The notes: generated from the sequence alone by a model not told the origin. A stretch of DNA of 45,242 bases from JBFLYZ01 sp040756415 (GCA_040756415.1 JBFLYZ010000026.1:1-45242); one strand, 5' to 3'; counted from the first letter of the stretch, positions 1 through 8,634 are shown. A program made the numbers and translations.

Positions 1-90
1 TAAGGTTGCAGACTTTCAAGGATGCAAATTGGAATTCCTTATGCAGTTTTTATAAGGGTTTTCCCACACCCCCCTGTTCAAATCCCTTTC

Positions 91-125
91 CACTTTTTAA
101 TTTTCCATTTTTCATTTTGCATTTC
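91..125 (+). repeat. Degenerate 7-bp tandem array upstream of the symporter gene
   Basis: Five consecutive heptads can be read: CACTTTT, TAATTTT, CCATTTT, TCATTTT, GCATTTC (consensus NCATTTY). The array ends 8 nt before the ATG at 134. The last unit runs into TTTCTTTG (122-129), one mismatch from the Bacteroidota -7 box TAnnTTTG, so the array would cover the spacer and -33 region of the symporter promoter. The rest of bases 1-90 shows no gene. Confidence 0.55.
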
Positions 126-133
126 TTTGCATC

Positions 134-1612
134 ATGACCCCAAGCCTTATCATTACCTGCGTAGCCCTTTATACCTTGCTGCTCTTCGCGGTAGTATGGT
201 ACACCTCGCGCAACGCGGATAACGAGAGCTATTTCAGGGGCAACCGCTCTTCCAAATGGTTCGTGGTGGCCTATGGCATGATAGGGGCCTCGCTCAGCGG
301 GGTTACCTTCATCTCCGTGCCGGGAGCCGTGTACACCTCCCAGCTCGGCTATATGCAGGTGGTGCTGGGCTACCTGGTGGGTTATTTCGTGATCGCGCTA
401 ATCCTGCTGCCGCTTTACTACCGCCTCAACCTCACCTCGATCTATACTTACCTGGAGCAGCGCTTCGGCATCGTAACGTACAAGACCGGCTCCGCCTTCT
501 TCATTCTCTCGCGCGTGGTGGGCGCGGCCCTGCGCATGTTCATCGTCATCAACGTGCTGCAGGCCTTCGTGTTCGATGCCATGGGCGTGCCTTTTTACGT
601 GACCGTAACGCTCTTCATCATCCTTATCCTGCTCTATACCTACAAAGGCGGGGTGAAGACCATCGTATGGACCGATATGCTGCAGACCACCTTCATGCTG
701 CTTTCCCTGGTCCTCACCGTAGCCTTCATCGCCTCCGAGCTGGGTTACGGCCTGGGGGAGGTGACGGAAAAAGTGTTCAGCGGGAAGTACTCGCAGATGA
801 TCTTCACCGAATGGGAGCAAAAGTCATTTTTCCCCAAGCAGTTCTTCGGGGGCATGTTCATCGCCATAGCCATGACGGGCCTGGACCAGGAGATGATGCA
901 AAAGAACATCAGTTGCCGTAACATCAGGGAGGCGCAGAAGAACATGATCACCTTCAGCTTCATCCTGGTCTTGGTCAATGCCCTCTTCCTGGCCCTGGGC
1001 GCCCTGCTGTACGAGTACGCCTCCACCACCGGCATAGCATTGAGTACGGATGCGGCAGGTAAGGTGATCACGGACGAGGTATTTCCCAATATCGCGCTGA
1101 ACTACCTGCCGGCCATCATCGGCATCTTCTTCATCATCGGCATAATTTCGGCCGCATACCCCAGCGCGGACGGGGCCCTTACCGCCCTCACGGCCTGTTT
1201 CTGCATCGATATTCTGGGAATGAACAAGAATCCCGCCCTTACGGAGGCTGACAGGACCAGGCTCAGGCAAAAGGTGCACATAGGCTTCGCAGTATTGCTG
1301 CTGGCGGTGATCGTGATCTTCAAGCTCATCAACGACCAGGCCGTGATCTATAAGGTGCTGACCTGGGCCGGCTATACCTACGGCCCCCTGCTGGGACTGT
1401 ATGCATTTGGATTGTTTACCAGGCGCGGATTGCGCGACAGGCTGGCGCCCCTGGTTTGCCTGGCCGCCCCCGTAGCCTGTTACTTTTTGGACCGGTTCTC
1501 TGCCGATCTTTTCTTGGGTTATCGCTTCGGCTTCGAGCTGCTGATCGTGAACGGGGCGCTCACCTTCCTGGGGCTTTATTTTATCTCCCGCGCCCCTGAG
1601 GCGGGCAGGTAA
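134..1612 (+). CDS. Sodium:solute symporter family (SSS) transporter
   Basis: This 492-residue protein is almost entirely hydrophobic, with about 13 predicted membrane segments, the usual size and shape for the SSS family. It begins with a short outside segment, then a charged stretch with an FRGNR motif and a Gly/Ser-rich segment (MIGASLSGVTFISVPG, about residues 50-65), which resembles the SSS sodium-site region. A second conserved stretch, ISAAYPSADGALTAL, lies near residues 338-352. The family couples inward Na+ flux to uptake of sugars, amino acids, sialic acid or similar solutes; the substrate cannot be read from the sequence. The ATG at 134 is chosen because the first membrane helix starts directly after it and a -7-like box precedes it by 4 nt. 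It stands alone, followed by an unrelated lipoprotein gene with its own promoter. Confidence 0.9.
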   Translation: MTPSLIITCVALYTLLLFAVVWYTSRNADNESYFRGNRSSKWFVVAYGMIGASLSGVTFISVPGAVYTSQLGYMQVVLGYLVGYFVIALILLPLYYRLNLTSIYTYLEQRFGIVTYKTGSAFFILSRVVGAALRMFIVINVLQAFVFDAMGVPFYVTVTLFIILILLYTYKGGVKTIVWTDMLQTTFMLLSLVLTVAFIASELGYGLGEVTEKVFSGKYSQMIFTEWEQKSFFPKQFFGGMFIAIAMTGLDQEMMQKNISCRNIREAQKNMITFSFILVLVNALFLALGALLYEYASTTGIALSTDAAGKVITDEVFPNIALNYLPAIIGIFFIIGIISAAYPSADGALTALTACFCIDILGMNKNPALTEADRTRLRQKVHIGFAVLLLAVIVIFKLINDQAVIYKVLTWAGYTYGPLLGLYAFGLFTRRGLRDRLAPLVCLAAPVACYFLDRFSADLFLGYRFGFELLIVNGALTFLGLYFISRAPEAGR

Positions 1613-1706
1613 AGAGCGGCATGGCGGGCCGCCACCTTTTCCCTTCTCGATGGACCAGCCTGCTTGGCAGCCTATAAACCTCTGGAAATAAATGTTTTAA
1701 TTGCCC

Positions 1707-1737
1707 CTTGCTAATTAAATTCATTTTTATACATTTG
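1707..1737 (+). promoter_or_regulatory. Bacteroidota-type promoter for the Cys-rich lipoprotein
   Basis: CTTG at 1707-1710, 19 bp, then TACATTTG at 1730-1737. This matches the Bacteroidota consensus TTG-N19/21-TAnnTTTG. The predicted start of transcription lies near 1741, about 55 nt before the ATG at 1797. Confidence 0.7.
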
Positions 1738-1796
1738 CGCACCTTAAAACAGAAAAAATCGCATTATAAAGTCTAACTAAACACAACCAAACCAAA

Positions 1797-2384
1797 ATGA
1801 AAACCAAATTATCTGTTCTTTCTGCTTTCGCAGGAGTGCTCTTTTTGGCCTCTTGCTCCAGCGGCCCTTCAGAAGCAACCAAAAAATCACTGGCCGCTCT
1901 CGATTCTTCATGGACCGCCATGGGCACCATGGCTATGGCATGGGGCGACTCGCTGAACAAAGCGCTTGCATGGTGTGAGACCGCTTGTAAGGAAGGCGAA
2001 GGCATGCAGTGTTGTGAGCACCTCACCGGCACAAAAGATTCGCTCATGGCTCCCTGCAAGAACGACCTGAAAGTGTTCCAGGATATGAAGGCTGCATGGG
2101 ATGCTGAAATGCCCATGTGGGATTCTCTCCAGGCCAAGCTGGACGGCATCAAGGAAAAAGTTGCCAAGAACGAAGGCACTGACGAGGAGATCAACAAAGT
2201 GATCGCTGAGATACAGGGCGCTATGGACAACGGCTCGAAGGAGATGGAAACCTGGGTAGCCAACTTCAACGCTGCCAAGACCACCTGCATGAACAACGCC
2301 ACTGCCTGCAAGACCGCATGGGAGTCAGCCAAGTGTTCAGACAAGAAATGTTCTTCAATGAAGAAAGAAGAGAAGAAGAGCTAA
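1797..2384 (+). CDS. Cysteine-rich lipoprotein of unknown function
   Basis: This 195-residue protein starts with a lipoprotein signal peptide ending in a lipobox (FLASC, Cys20), so it is predicted to be lipid-anchored. The mature part is rich in Ala, Lys, Glu, Met and Trp and looks mainly helical. It holds nine further cysteines in two groups: about residues 60-83 (C..C......CC...C spacing) and residues 161-183 (a C-x6-C-x8-C-x4-C pattern). The tail is a short Lys/Glu-rich stretch. I do not recognise a family. Paired cysteines could form disulfides in the periplasm or bind metal. The gene is monocistronic: a strong promoter lies upstream and a strong hairpin terminator directly downstream, which fits an abundantly expressed protein. 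Confidence 0.8.
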   Translation: MKTKLSVLSAFAGVLFLASCSSGPSEATKKSLAALDSSWTAMGTMAMAWGDSLNKALAWCETACKEGEGMQCCEHLTGTKDSLMAPCKNDLKVFQDMKAAWDAEMPMWDSLQAKLDGIKEKVAKNEGTDEEINKVIAEIQGAMDNGSKEMETWVANFNAAKTTCMNNATACKTAWESAKCSDKKCSSMKKEEKKS

Positions 2385-2404
2385 TAAGCAACACCTTTAA
2401 AGAG

Positions 2405-2437
2405 AACCCGTTCGCCTCAGGCGGACGGGTTTTTTTA
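2405..2437 (+). terminator. Intrinsic terminator after the Cys-rich lipoprotein
   Basis: A 12-bp stem (AACCCGTTCGCC / GGCGGACGGGTT, one G-T pair) with a TCA loop is followed by a T tract at 2430-2436. The T tract overlaps the stop codon of the convergent gene at 2435. Confidence 0.85.
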
Positions 2438-3574
2438 TGCCCGTATGCCGGCCAGCAGGGCCCCGGGCGGAAGCTGTTTCTGCAGCAGCTTACGTGAAGC
2501 AAGAAGAGAAAGGATCAGTACCAGCAAGCAGAGACCGAGCGATAAGAGGAGATCAGGCTGCATGATGAAATAATAATAGGAGGACTGTCCCATATCGCTG
2601 CTCATGCACAGGCCGTAGGCCATCGCGGCAAGAATGAGCGAAAACCTCCATGCCCAAAGCCAGTTGCGCATAGCCGAAACAAAAAGCAGGATAAGGCAGG
2701 AGGCGAAGAGCCCGATCTCGTACCGCTCGGCCAGTCCTTCCGAGCGCAGCGCGGAAAGACTGATGATGGCCAGGAACAGGGCAAGGAAACCTGCAAAGCC
2801 CGATCCGCGATGGTGTTTTTCAACCTGGGCACCTGTGAAAATGAAAAAGAGAAAAAGCGCGCACACCCAGCCCTGTGAAAGGAAATCGATCACCTTACCG
2901 GAAGAGGAATCCTCGTAATGCACCAATTCAAATTCCCTGGCCCCGTCCTGCGCCAGCAGCCGGGTGAAATATTCCTCGCGCGTTTCGCCCTTATTGAAGG
3001 CGATGACCTTTCCATTATCCGGTTCTTTGCCGATCGCATCGGGATTGATTTTCGCTGAAGGTTTTTTGTTCAGCATCTTGGTTTTGACCGCGCTTACCGG
3101 CTTTTTCTTTTTCACAATGCTGTCGGGCTTGCTTACCTCCTGTACGGTGTTGTCGAACATGAGTATGACGGGCATCTTGGTCTGCTGGATCTTCGACCGG
3201 ATCTTGTTGGCCGTTTCGGCCGATGTGCCGTTATCGCTCAGCTTGATGAGCAGGTAATCGGCATTCATGTCTTCGGCCTGCCGGAAGGCTTCGTTGGTCT
3301 GCCTCCATGAGGCGGGACTCATTTCATCATCGAGCTGAAAGGCGTATATCTTTTTCTTGGATATGGTCTTGCCCTTGATCAGCGTATCGGGTTTGGGGGC
3401 AATGGGTGATGAATCACGCCTGAGGCTGTAGGGTATGCCGATAGGTAAAATGGGGCTTATCTTCGATTCGGAAGGAGAGCAGGAGGGCTCAGCGCCATCC
3501 TTGGCCCTGCTTACGGCAAAGGCCGATACCGGTCCGGTGACCAGCAGTAAAAAGAGAGCTGCCTGTTTCAGCAT
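2435..3574 (-). CDS. NfeD-like membrane protein lacking the serine-protease core
   Basis: This 379-residue protein has a signal peptide, a domain at about residues 75-142 that resembles the first half of the ClpP-like domain of NfeD/SppA-type membrane proteases (a beta strand, then an alanine-rich helix, then ADYLLIKLSDNGTSAE and PVILMFDN), and about six C-terminal membrane helices (from about residue 232). Between residues 143 and 183, where NfeD proteins carry the Ser-Ala-Gly active-site segment and catalytic Lys, there is instead a Lys/Pro-rich linker. The later NfeD-like part (GKVIAFNKGE, then a membrane entry near residue 228) is kept. No C-terminal OB-fold is evident. I infer a non-catalytic scaffold. 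The ATG at 3574 is supported by a promoter 18 nt upstream. Confidence 0.65.
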   Translation of the reverse strand: MLKQAALFLLLVTGPVSAFAVSRAKDGAEPSCSPSESKISPILPIGIPYSLRRDSSPIAPKPDTLIKGKTISKKKIYAFQLDDEMSPASWRQTNEAFRQAEDMNADYLLIKLSDNGTSAETANKIRSKIQQTKMPVILMFDNTVQEVSKPDSIVKKKKPVSAVKTKMLNKKPSAKINPDAIGKEPDNGKVIAFNKGETREEYFTRLLAQDGAREFELVHYEDSSSGKVIDFLSQGWVCALFLFFIFTGAQVEKHHRGSGFAGFLALFLAIISLSALRSEGLAERYEIGLFASCLILLFVSAMRNWLWAWRFSLILAAMAYGLCMSSDMGQSSYYYFIMQPDLLLSLGLCLLVLILSLLASRKLLQKQLPPGALLAGIRA

Positions 3575-3592
3575 AAGGGGTTTGACTCATAC

Positions 3593-3624
3593 CAAAGATA
3601 ATGAATTTTAAATGGAACGGCCAA
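3593..3624 (-). promoter_or_regulatory. Promoter for the NfeD-like gene
   Basis: On the minus strand, TTG (3624-3622), 21 bp, then TATCTTTG (3600-3593). This is a full match to the Bacteroidota consensus, 18 nt upstream of the ATG at 3574. Confidence 0.65.
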
Positions 3625-3655
3625 CAGCCTTTAACATGTTTTAACAAATGCCGTT

Positions 3656-5974
3656 TCACCTGCTGATGACCAGGCGAGCGGACAGGCGGCCTGAGCTGCC
3701 TGTGAAATGGAGAAAGTACAGGCCATCGGGCAACCCGGACACCGTAAGCTGCAGCTCACCGCTTTGAACGGGGAAATATCTCAGTGCCTGGCCCAGCGCG
3801 TTGCTCAGCGAGAGATATCCGTCTTCATTCAGAACGACATGGACCGCATCGGATGCAGGGTTCGGATAGAGTAGCAGGGAAGGAGCCTCTGCTACAACGG
3901 TGGTTTCCATGCCTACCGTGAAATTAGGGTCATTGCTCAGGATGCTGGTCTGCCCGAAATATTCAGGCAGCAGGATGAGGCCTTCCTTGCAGATGATATC
4001 CTCCACGCCCCAGTACACATCGTGTATGAATTCCATGCTGTGCCTGTAGTAGCCGGTCTGTACCGCGGGGTTCTGCTTGCTGAAAGCGTAGAGGCCCTTG
4101 TTGATGTCGCTGATGTACAGGCCGAAGGAGTCGGCCGCCATGCGCACGGCATGGGCTGAGTAAGGCTGCATGAGCGCGTTCATGGCCGTGGTGGAAATGA
4201 GGGTAAGCTGGTTGCTGCCGTTGTATTTGTATTTCCGCAGTCCGCCCAGGGCTCCCGACATAAAAGCGAATACCGTATCGTTGTATTCGGTAAGGGCATA
4301 AAAATCGGTAAAGCCGTTCGGAACGGCCACTTTGGTAAGAATGGCCATGTTGGCGGCACCATCCATCACCATAATGGTATCCTGCCTGGCTACGAACACT
4401 TTCCCGTTGCGGTTCACAAAAAGATCGTTGATGTCGTTGTATTGCATCAAGGTATCCAGCGATGGCTGAAGGGGATTGGAAACATCGACACGGATAATAC
4501 GCCTGATGGCCGATAATCCTGCCTGCTCGATCTGTATGCCAATAGCCTTGCCCTGCCATACCTGCATGCTGCGGTATTCGCATGCGCTGGTATCGAGGTT
4601 CAGGGAATAAAGCGTGCTGAGGGTGTTAGGGTCCATCACGCGCAGGTCGTCACCGGTATAGAACCATCCGAAGATGTGCTGCCCGGTAGCTGAATAGTTG
4701 ATGTTCCAGCAGAAACCTATGGCCGTGTTCGTTGCTATGAGCGAAGGAGAGGCCAGGTTGGTGATATCGAAGAGCTTTACTCCGTAGCCCTCGTTGGCCA
4801 GCGCCAGCCTGCTGCCGAACTTATCCGCACCCAGGTTCCAGCCACCGGTAAGCGTATTGCCCATGTCCACCGGGCTCATCACGTTCAAAACATTGACCGT
4901 TTTTATGCCATACCATTCCGAAGCCACATAGGCCTTGCTTCCGAACACTTCCGTATCGAAATGCCACAGCCCCCCGGAAAAATCAGTAATATATTGAACG
5001 GTGTTGTTGGCAAAGGCCTTATAGACGTAGGTGCGCCCGGAAAGGGTATCGGTAATGATGTTGAAATTGTTCTTCAGTCCCGATTGAGTGGCTACATATA
5101 CGGTATCGTTCTGCACATCAATGTTCATGGGCATGGAAATGGCTATGCCGGGCAGGCCGGGCACCGTGTCGCGGTACACCTCTACGGGGTTGGCGGGAAC
5201 GCTTACGTTGAGCGCGTAAAATATCCCGTGAGGAATAAGGCCGAACGATTCCAGGGATTCGGTTCCGCCCGCCACATACAGCAGGCTGTTGTTCTGCCCG
5301 AACTCCACTTCTTCCGGATCGCAGAAGTTCTGCTGCCTGAACGAAATGTAGCTCAGGTTATCGGCATTATAGAGGTACACTCCCGTTCCCGGCTCGGCCC
5401 CATAGCCCGTGGTGAAAGCAAGCAGGCCGCCTTTCACCGCGCAGCCGCGTATGCGCAGTTGCACCAAGGGGTTGAGGCTGAGGGGCTGGTGGGCGAACTT
5501 GTTCAGCAGGCTGAGCGTATTGTTGGGATTCCTTTTGAAGAGGGCCATCTTGGTCTTGTAGGCCACGAATACCGAATCGCTGCCTTTAAGGGCAATATGG
5601 TAAGCCGCCTCGTTCAGGCTGTCGGGCAGGTATTGATCATCCAGCGTAAGGTTCCCGCTGGAAAGGCCGCCCAGGTCCCACATGGAAAGGCCGGCATGGT
5701 TGGCCGCTACATAAAGCTTGTTGCCCTGGGCTTTCAGGTCGTCTATATTGGAAACGAGCCGCTTCTCTGTGATCTTGCTGCCTATGCTGCCGTTGCTGTT
5801 GAGCTGGTAGACCATCAGCGTATTGCCGGCTCCTGCAAAAAGGTAACCGTTGTGGTAAAGCACTTCGTAGCATCCCGCCCCGGTGGTGGATGAAATGTAT
5901 TGGAGCGTATTGGACTGTGAAAAAGAAAAAAGCGGAATAAATAAGGATAACAGCAGGGGTATACCTTTTCTCAT
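3656..5974 (-). CDS. T9SS-secreted LVIVD/beta-propeller-type surface protein
   Basis: The protein has 772 residues. The signal peptide (RKGIPLLLSLF...FSQ) is followed by repeated units of about 45-60 residues of the type 'name a quantity, then K-AYVA or KVFVARQDT', rich in V-D-V-S-N-P-x-P motifs, characteristic of LVIVD-repeat beta-propeller proteins. The C-terminal about 75 residues form a T9SS type A sorting domain (LLYPNPASD near its start, GLYFLHF near its end, final VISR). The product is therefore predicted to cross the outer membrane through T9SS and be attached to the surface or released. A longer reading frame would start at a TTG at 5995, but that codon lies inside the -7 box, so the ATG at 5974 is preferred. 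The ligand is unknown. Confidence 0.85.
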   Translation of the reverse strand: MRKGIPLLLSLFIPLFSFSQSNTLQYISSTTGAGCYEVLYHNGYLFAGAGNTLMVYQLNSNGSIGSKITEKRLVSNIDDLKAQGNKLYVAANHAGLSMWDLGGLSSGNLTLDDQYLPDSLNEAAYHIALKGSDSVFVAYKTKMALFKRNPNNTLSLLNKFAHQPLSLNPLVQLRIRGCAVKGGLLAFTTGYGAEPGTGVYLYNADNLSYISFRQQNFCDPEEVEFGQNNSLLYVAGGTESLESFGLIPHGIFYALNVSVPANPVEVYRDTVPGLPGIAISMPMNIDVQNDTVYVATQSGLKNNFNIITDTLSGRTYVYKAFANNTVQYITDFSGGLWHFDTEVFGSKAYVASEWYGIKTVNVLNVMSPVDMGNTLTGGWNLGADKFGSRLALANEGYGVKLFDITNLASPSLIATNTAIGFCWNINYSATGQHIFGWFYTGDDLRVMDPNTLSTLYSLNLDTSACEYRSMQVWQGKAIGIQIEQAGLSAIRRIIRVDVSNPLQPSLDTLMQYNDINDLFVNRNGKVFVARQDTIMVMDGAANMAILTKVAVPNGFTDFYALTEYNDTVFAFMSGALGGLRKYKYNGSNQLTLISTTAMNALMQPYSAHAVRMAADSFGLYISDINKGLYAFSKQNPAVQTGYYRHSMEFIHDVYWGVEDIICKEGLILLPEYFGQTSILSNDPNFTVGMETTVVAEAPSLLLYPNPASDAVHVVLNEDGYLSLSNALGQALRYFPVQSGELQLTVSGLPDGLYFLHFTGSSGRLSARLVISR

Positions 5975-5992
5975 GCGGGTGCCGGTTTTGAA

Positions 5993-6000
5993 CAAATATA
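5993..6000 (-). promoter_or_regulatory. -7 box for the LVIVD-type T9SS gene
   Basis: TATATTTG on the minus strand, 18 nt upstream of the ATG at 5974. No clear -33 TTG is seen at 19-21 bp. It lies just after the stop of lgt's downstream neighbour position, so the gene can be transcribed apart from lgt. Confidence 0.45.
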
Positions 6001-6013
6001 AAATGACGCGCTG

Positions 6014-7204
6014 TTAGACCGCTGGCGGCCCCGATGGTTTAAGCCGTTTTCTGAAATAGAAAATACCGGCAATGCCGGCAAGTATGAGCAGCACGGCAAT
6101 GATCTCGGCCTGGCTGGGGCTCATGCCCAGGAAGCTGTACTCGGTGTTTACGCGGATCTTCTCGATGAAAAAGCGCTCCACCCCGTTCATGATAAGATAG
6201 ATGGAGAACAGCACGCCCGGAATTACGATACGCTTACGCAGGGCCCACAGCACGAAGAACAGGCCTATGCATATTACCGCTTCGTAGAACGGGGTAGGGA
6301 AAACGGGATTGGCCAGCTCGTAACAATATTTGCCTTCACATTCGGCAATAGGGTTGTCGTGGTCCATGCCCAGCACATTATGCGGGTATTTGTAGGCCCA
6401 CATCCAGTCGGGGAGAAAGCCCATCCAGGAAGGCTTGGGTGAAAGATTGTCAAGGCCCCAGTCGCCATCGCCAGCGATGTGACAGCCTATACGGCCTATG
6501 CCGTAAGCCAGCATGAGGGCGGGCGCGCTGGCATCGATGAGATGCACCGTGCTGATGCCTTTTTTACGGGCGTACAGGATCACTGAAATGGCCGCTACGA
6601 TCAGCCCGCCATACATGGTCAGGCCGCTGAAGGAGAAAATGGTTCCCCAGGGGTCCTGCGCAAAGCTGTCGAGGTTCTCCAGTATGTCGAACAGTTTTGC
6701 TCCCAGCAGCCCGGCCACGGCAGCGATCAGCGTGATATTGCCCACTTCCTGCCAGGGGTGCAGGGTTTCTTCGATCTCGGACGGTCCGCTGAGGTTCAGC
6801 TTTTTTCTTTCCTTCTCCTTGTCCGAGTACTTGAGGTAAGCCGCTGCCGCTCCGCCCAGCAGCCCGCCCGGGAAACTCCCTTCAAGCGAGAGCAGAAAGC
6901 CCTGGGTATCCTCGAGGAAAGCGGAGAAATTAAGGATAACATAAACGATCTTGTAGAACAGCACGAAGCCAACGATGCCGGAGCCAAGCAGTTCGCCAGG
7001 GCTGGCCTTGGCCCCCCTGATCACTTTTCTTCTCATCGGGGAAAGCAATCCCTCCCTTTCCTTGCGCCTGAGCTCTTTGCTCAGGACCCAGGCTGCGAAC
7101 ACGAAGGCCACCGCCACAAAGAAGCCGAAGCTCTGGAACATTTTCAGGAATTCGATGCGGATACCGAACAGGTCTTCAAACAGGTAATAGAGGTTAGGAT
7201 ACAT
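6014..7204 (-). CDS. lgt: Prolipoprotein diacylglyceryl transferase (Lgt) family protein
   Basis: This 396-residue integral membrane protein matches the Lgt family, which moves diacylglycerol from phosphatidylglycerol to the lipobox cysteine of prolipoproteins in the inner membrane. The signature region is at about residues 234-250 (YGIGRIGCHIAGDG), with the second Arg motif (GVERFFIEKIR) near the C-terminus and the substrate-pocket segment SGLTMYGG near residues 193-200. It differs from enterobacterial Lgt in several places: Tyr replaces the His of the HGG motif, the signature reads GRIGCH rather than GRIGNF, and the protein is about 100 residues longer, with a charged cytoplasmic loop at residues 127-150. 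It could be the main enzyme or a second paralog. It lies 3 nt after mtaB and is probably co-transcribed with it. Confidence 0.8.
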   Translation of the reverse strand: MYPNLYYLFEDLFGIRIEFLKMFQSFGFFVAVAFVFAAWVLSKELRRKEREGLLSPMRRKVIRGAKASPGELLGSGIVGFVLFYKIVYVILNFSAFLEDTQGFLLSLEGSFPGGLLGGAAAAYLKYSDKEKERKKLNLSGPSEIEETLHPWQEVGNITLIAAVAGLLGAKLFDILENLDSFAQDPWGTIFSFSGLTMYGGLIVAAISVILYARKKGISTVHLIDASAPALMLAYGIGRIGCHIAGDGDWGLDNLSPKPSWMGFLPDWMWAYKYPHNVLGMDHDNPIAECEGKYCYELANPVFPTPFYEAVICIGLFFVLWALRKRIVIPGVLFSIYLIMNGVERFFIEKIRVNTEYSFLGMSPSQAEIIAVLLILAGIAGIFYFRKRLKPSGPPAV

Positions 7205-7207
7205 GCC

Positions 7208-8527
7208 TTAATTGATGGTTATCAGGGATTCTTCCTGGCTGAGGTCCTGGAGCGTGGCTATTCCGTCACTGTCTATGGCCGAGAGCTGAACCGTACGCAG
7301 CCGGTTGACGAGGGCGGGATCGTATTTGGTCTTTACTTTAATATAATTATCCGTGAAGCCGTACATAAAGCCCCGGTCGTTCTCGCCTTCGAACAGCACG
7401 GTTCGCTGCGTGCCGCTGTGCAGGCCGTAAAAGTGCCGCAGCTTTTTCGCGGAGAGGGTGCGCAGCATCTTGTTGCGCTGCCTGCGGAGGCTCACCGGCA
7501 CCGCCTCTTTTATCTTCAGCGCATCGGTATTGGCGCGCTCCGAATAAGTGAACACGTGCAGGTAGGAGATATCCAGCTCATGGAGGAAATGATAGGTCTC
7601 CATAAAGTCTTCTTCGGTCTCACCGGGAAAGCCCGCGATCACATCCACCCCTATGCAGCAGTGGGGCATGAGGGCTTTGATGGCGCTCACCCGTTCGGCA
7701 TACAGGTCGCGGAGGTAGCGCCTGCGCATCAGCTTCAGTATCCGGTCTGATCCCGACTGGAGCGGGATATGGAAGTGCGGGACAAATCGTTCTGAGGCGG
7801 CCACAAAGCCGATGATCTCGTTGCTGAGCAGGTTGGGCTCGATGGAGGAGATGCGGAAGCGCGCTATCCCGCTCACCTGGTCCAGGGCCCGGATGAGCTG
7901 AAGAAAATCTTCACCTTTTGAATTGCCAAAGTCGCCAATGTTCACGCCCGTAAGCACGATCTCCTTCACCCCGCTGGCCGCTATCTCTCTGGCGTTACCG
8001 ACCACGTGCGCTATCGTTCCGCTGCGGCTGGCCCCGCGTGCAAGCGGAATGGTGCAGTACGAGCAGGTGTAATCGCATCCGTCCTGCACTTTCAGGAAGG
8101 CGCGCGTGCGGTCGCCCAGCGAATAGGCGCCCCTGAACTCGTTCACATCGGCTATCTCGCAGGAGTGGATCTCGGAATGGGCGCGCTTGGAAAGGTCATC
8201 GAGGTAATTCAGTATCTTGAACTTCTCCGATGCGCCCAGCACCAGGTCAACCCCCTCTACGCCCGCTATCTCTTCCGGCTTCAGTTGCGCATAGCACCCG
8301 ATCACCACGATGCAGGCATCGGGCGAGGCGCTAAGCGCTGAGCGCACGATGCGCCTGCACTCCTTATCCGCGTTCTCGGTCACCGAGCAGGTGTTGATCA
8401 CGTACACATCGGCCGGGGACGGGAAGTCCACTTTCACAAAGCCCTTGTCAGCGAACATCCTGGAAATAGCGGATGTCTCCGAAAAATTCAGCTTGCAGCC
8501 CAGGGTATGAAACGCGACTTTTTTCAT
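7208..8527 (-). CDS. mtaB: tRNA t6A37 methylthiotransferase MtaB
   Basis: The 439-residue protein has the three-part layout of the methylthiotransferase family. The N-terminal UPF0004 domain begins with FHTLGCKLNFSE, whose cysteine is one of three that bind an auxiliary iron-sulfur cluster. The central radical-SAM domain has the CxxxCxxC motif (CDYTCSYC). The C-terminal part is a TRAM-like domain. MtaB converts N6-threonylcarbamoyladenosine at position 37 of tRNAs reading ANN codons to its 2-methylthio form. The GCKLN start and the RFRISSIEP stretch separate it from MiaB and RimO. A -7 box lies 64 nt upstream, and lgt follows after 3 nt. Confidence 0.93.
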   Translation of the reverse strand: MKKVAFHTLGCKLNFSETSAISRMFADKGFVKVDFPSPADVYVINTCSVTENADKECRRIVRSALSASPDACIVVIGCYAQLKPEEIAGVEGVDLVLGASEKFKILNYLDDLSKRAHSEIHSCEIADVNEFRGAYSLGDRTRAFLKVQDGCDYTCSYCTIPLARGASRSGTIAHVVGNAREIAASGVKEIVLTGVNIGDFGNSKGEDFLQLIRALDQVSGIARFRISSIEPNLLSNEIIGFVAASERFVPHFHIPLQSGSDRILKLMRRRYLRDLYAERVSAIKALMPHCCIGVDVIAGFPGETEEDFMETYHFLHELDISYLHVFTYSERANTDALKIKEAVPVSLRRQRNKMLRTLSAKKLRHFYGLHSGTQRTVLFEGENDRGFMYGFTDNYIKVKTKYDPALVNRLRTVQLSAIDSDGIATLQDLSQEESLITIN

Positions 8528-8591
8528 GTTGGGCCCGCCCGGCTACGGACAGGCATCTTCCCGGATCCGCACAGGCGGGCATTCGGGCTGG

Positions 8592-8599
8592 CAAAGATA
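8592..8599 (-). promoter_or_regulatory. -7 box for mtaB
   Basis: TATCTTTG on the minus strand, 64 nt before the mtaB ATG. It is divergent from the TATCTTTG box at 8635-8642, so the two promoters share this 110-bp intergenic region. Confidence 0.45.
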
Positions 8600-8634
8600 G
8601 AAATTTGTTTCCGGCCGGGTTTCGCGCGGCTTAT

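Noticed and set aside
22..222. Small gene of 66 codons overlapping the symporter start
   Set aside because: It reads through the heptad array and the symporter coding sequence in another frame, with no start signal or homology.
1613..1660. Terminator after the symporter gene
   Set aside because: GCGGC/GCCGC gives only a 5-bp stem and the following TTTT is interrupted; too weak to call.
4961..5893. Open frame of 310 codons on the plus strand opposite the LVIVD-type T9SS gene
   Set aside because: Antisense shadow of a gene with a signal peptide, repeats and sorting domain; no recognisable protein features.
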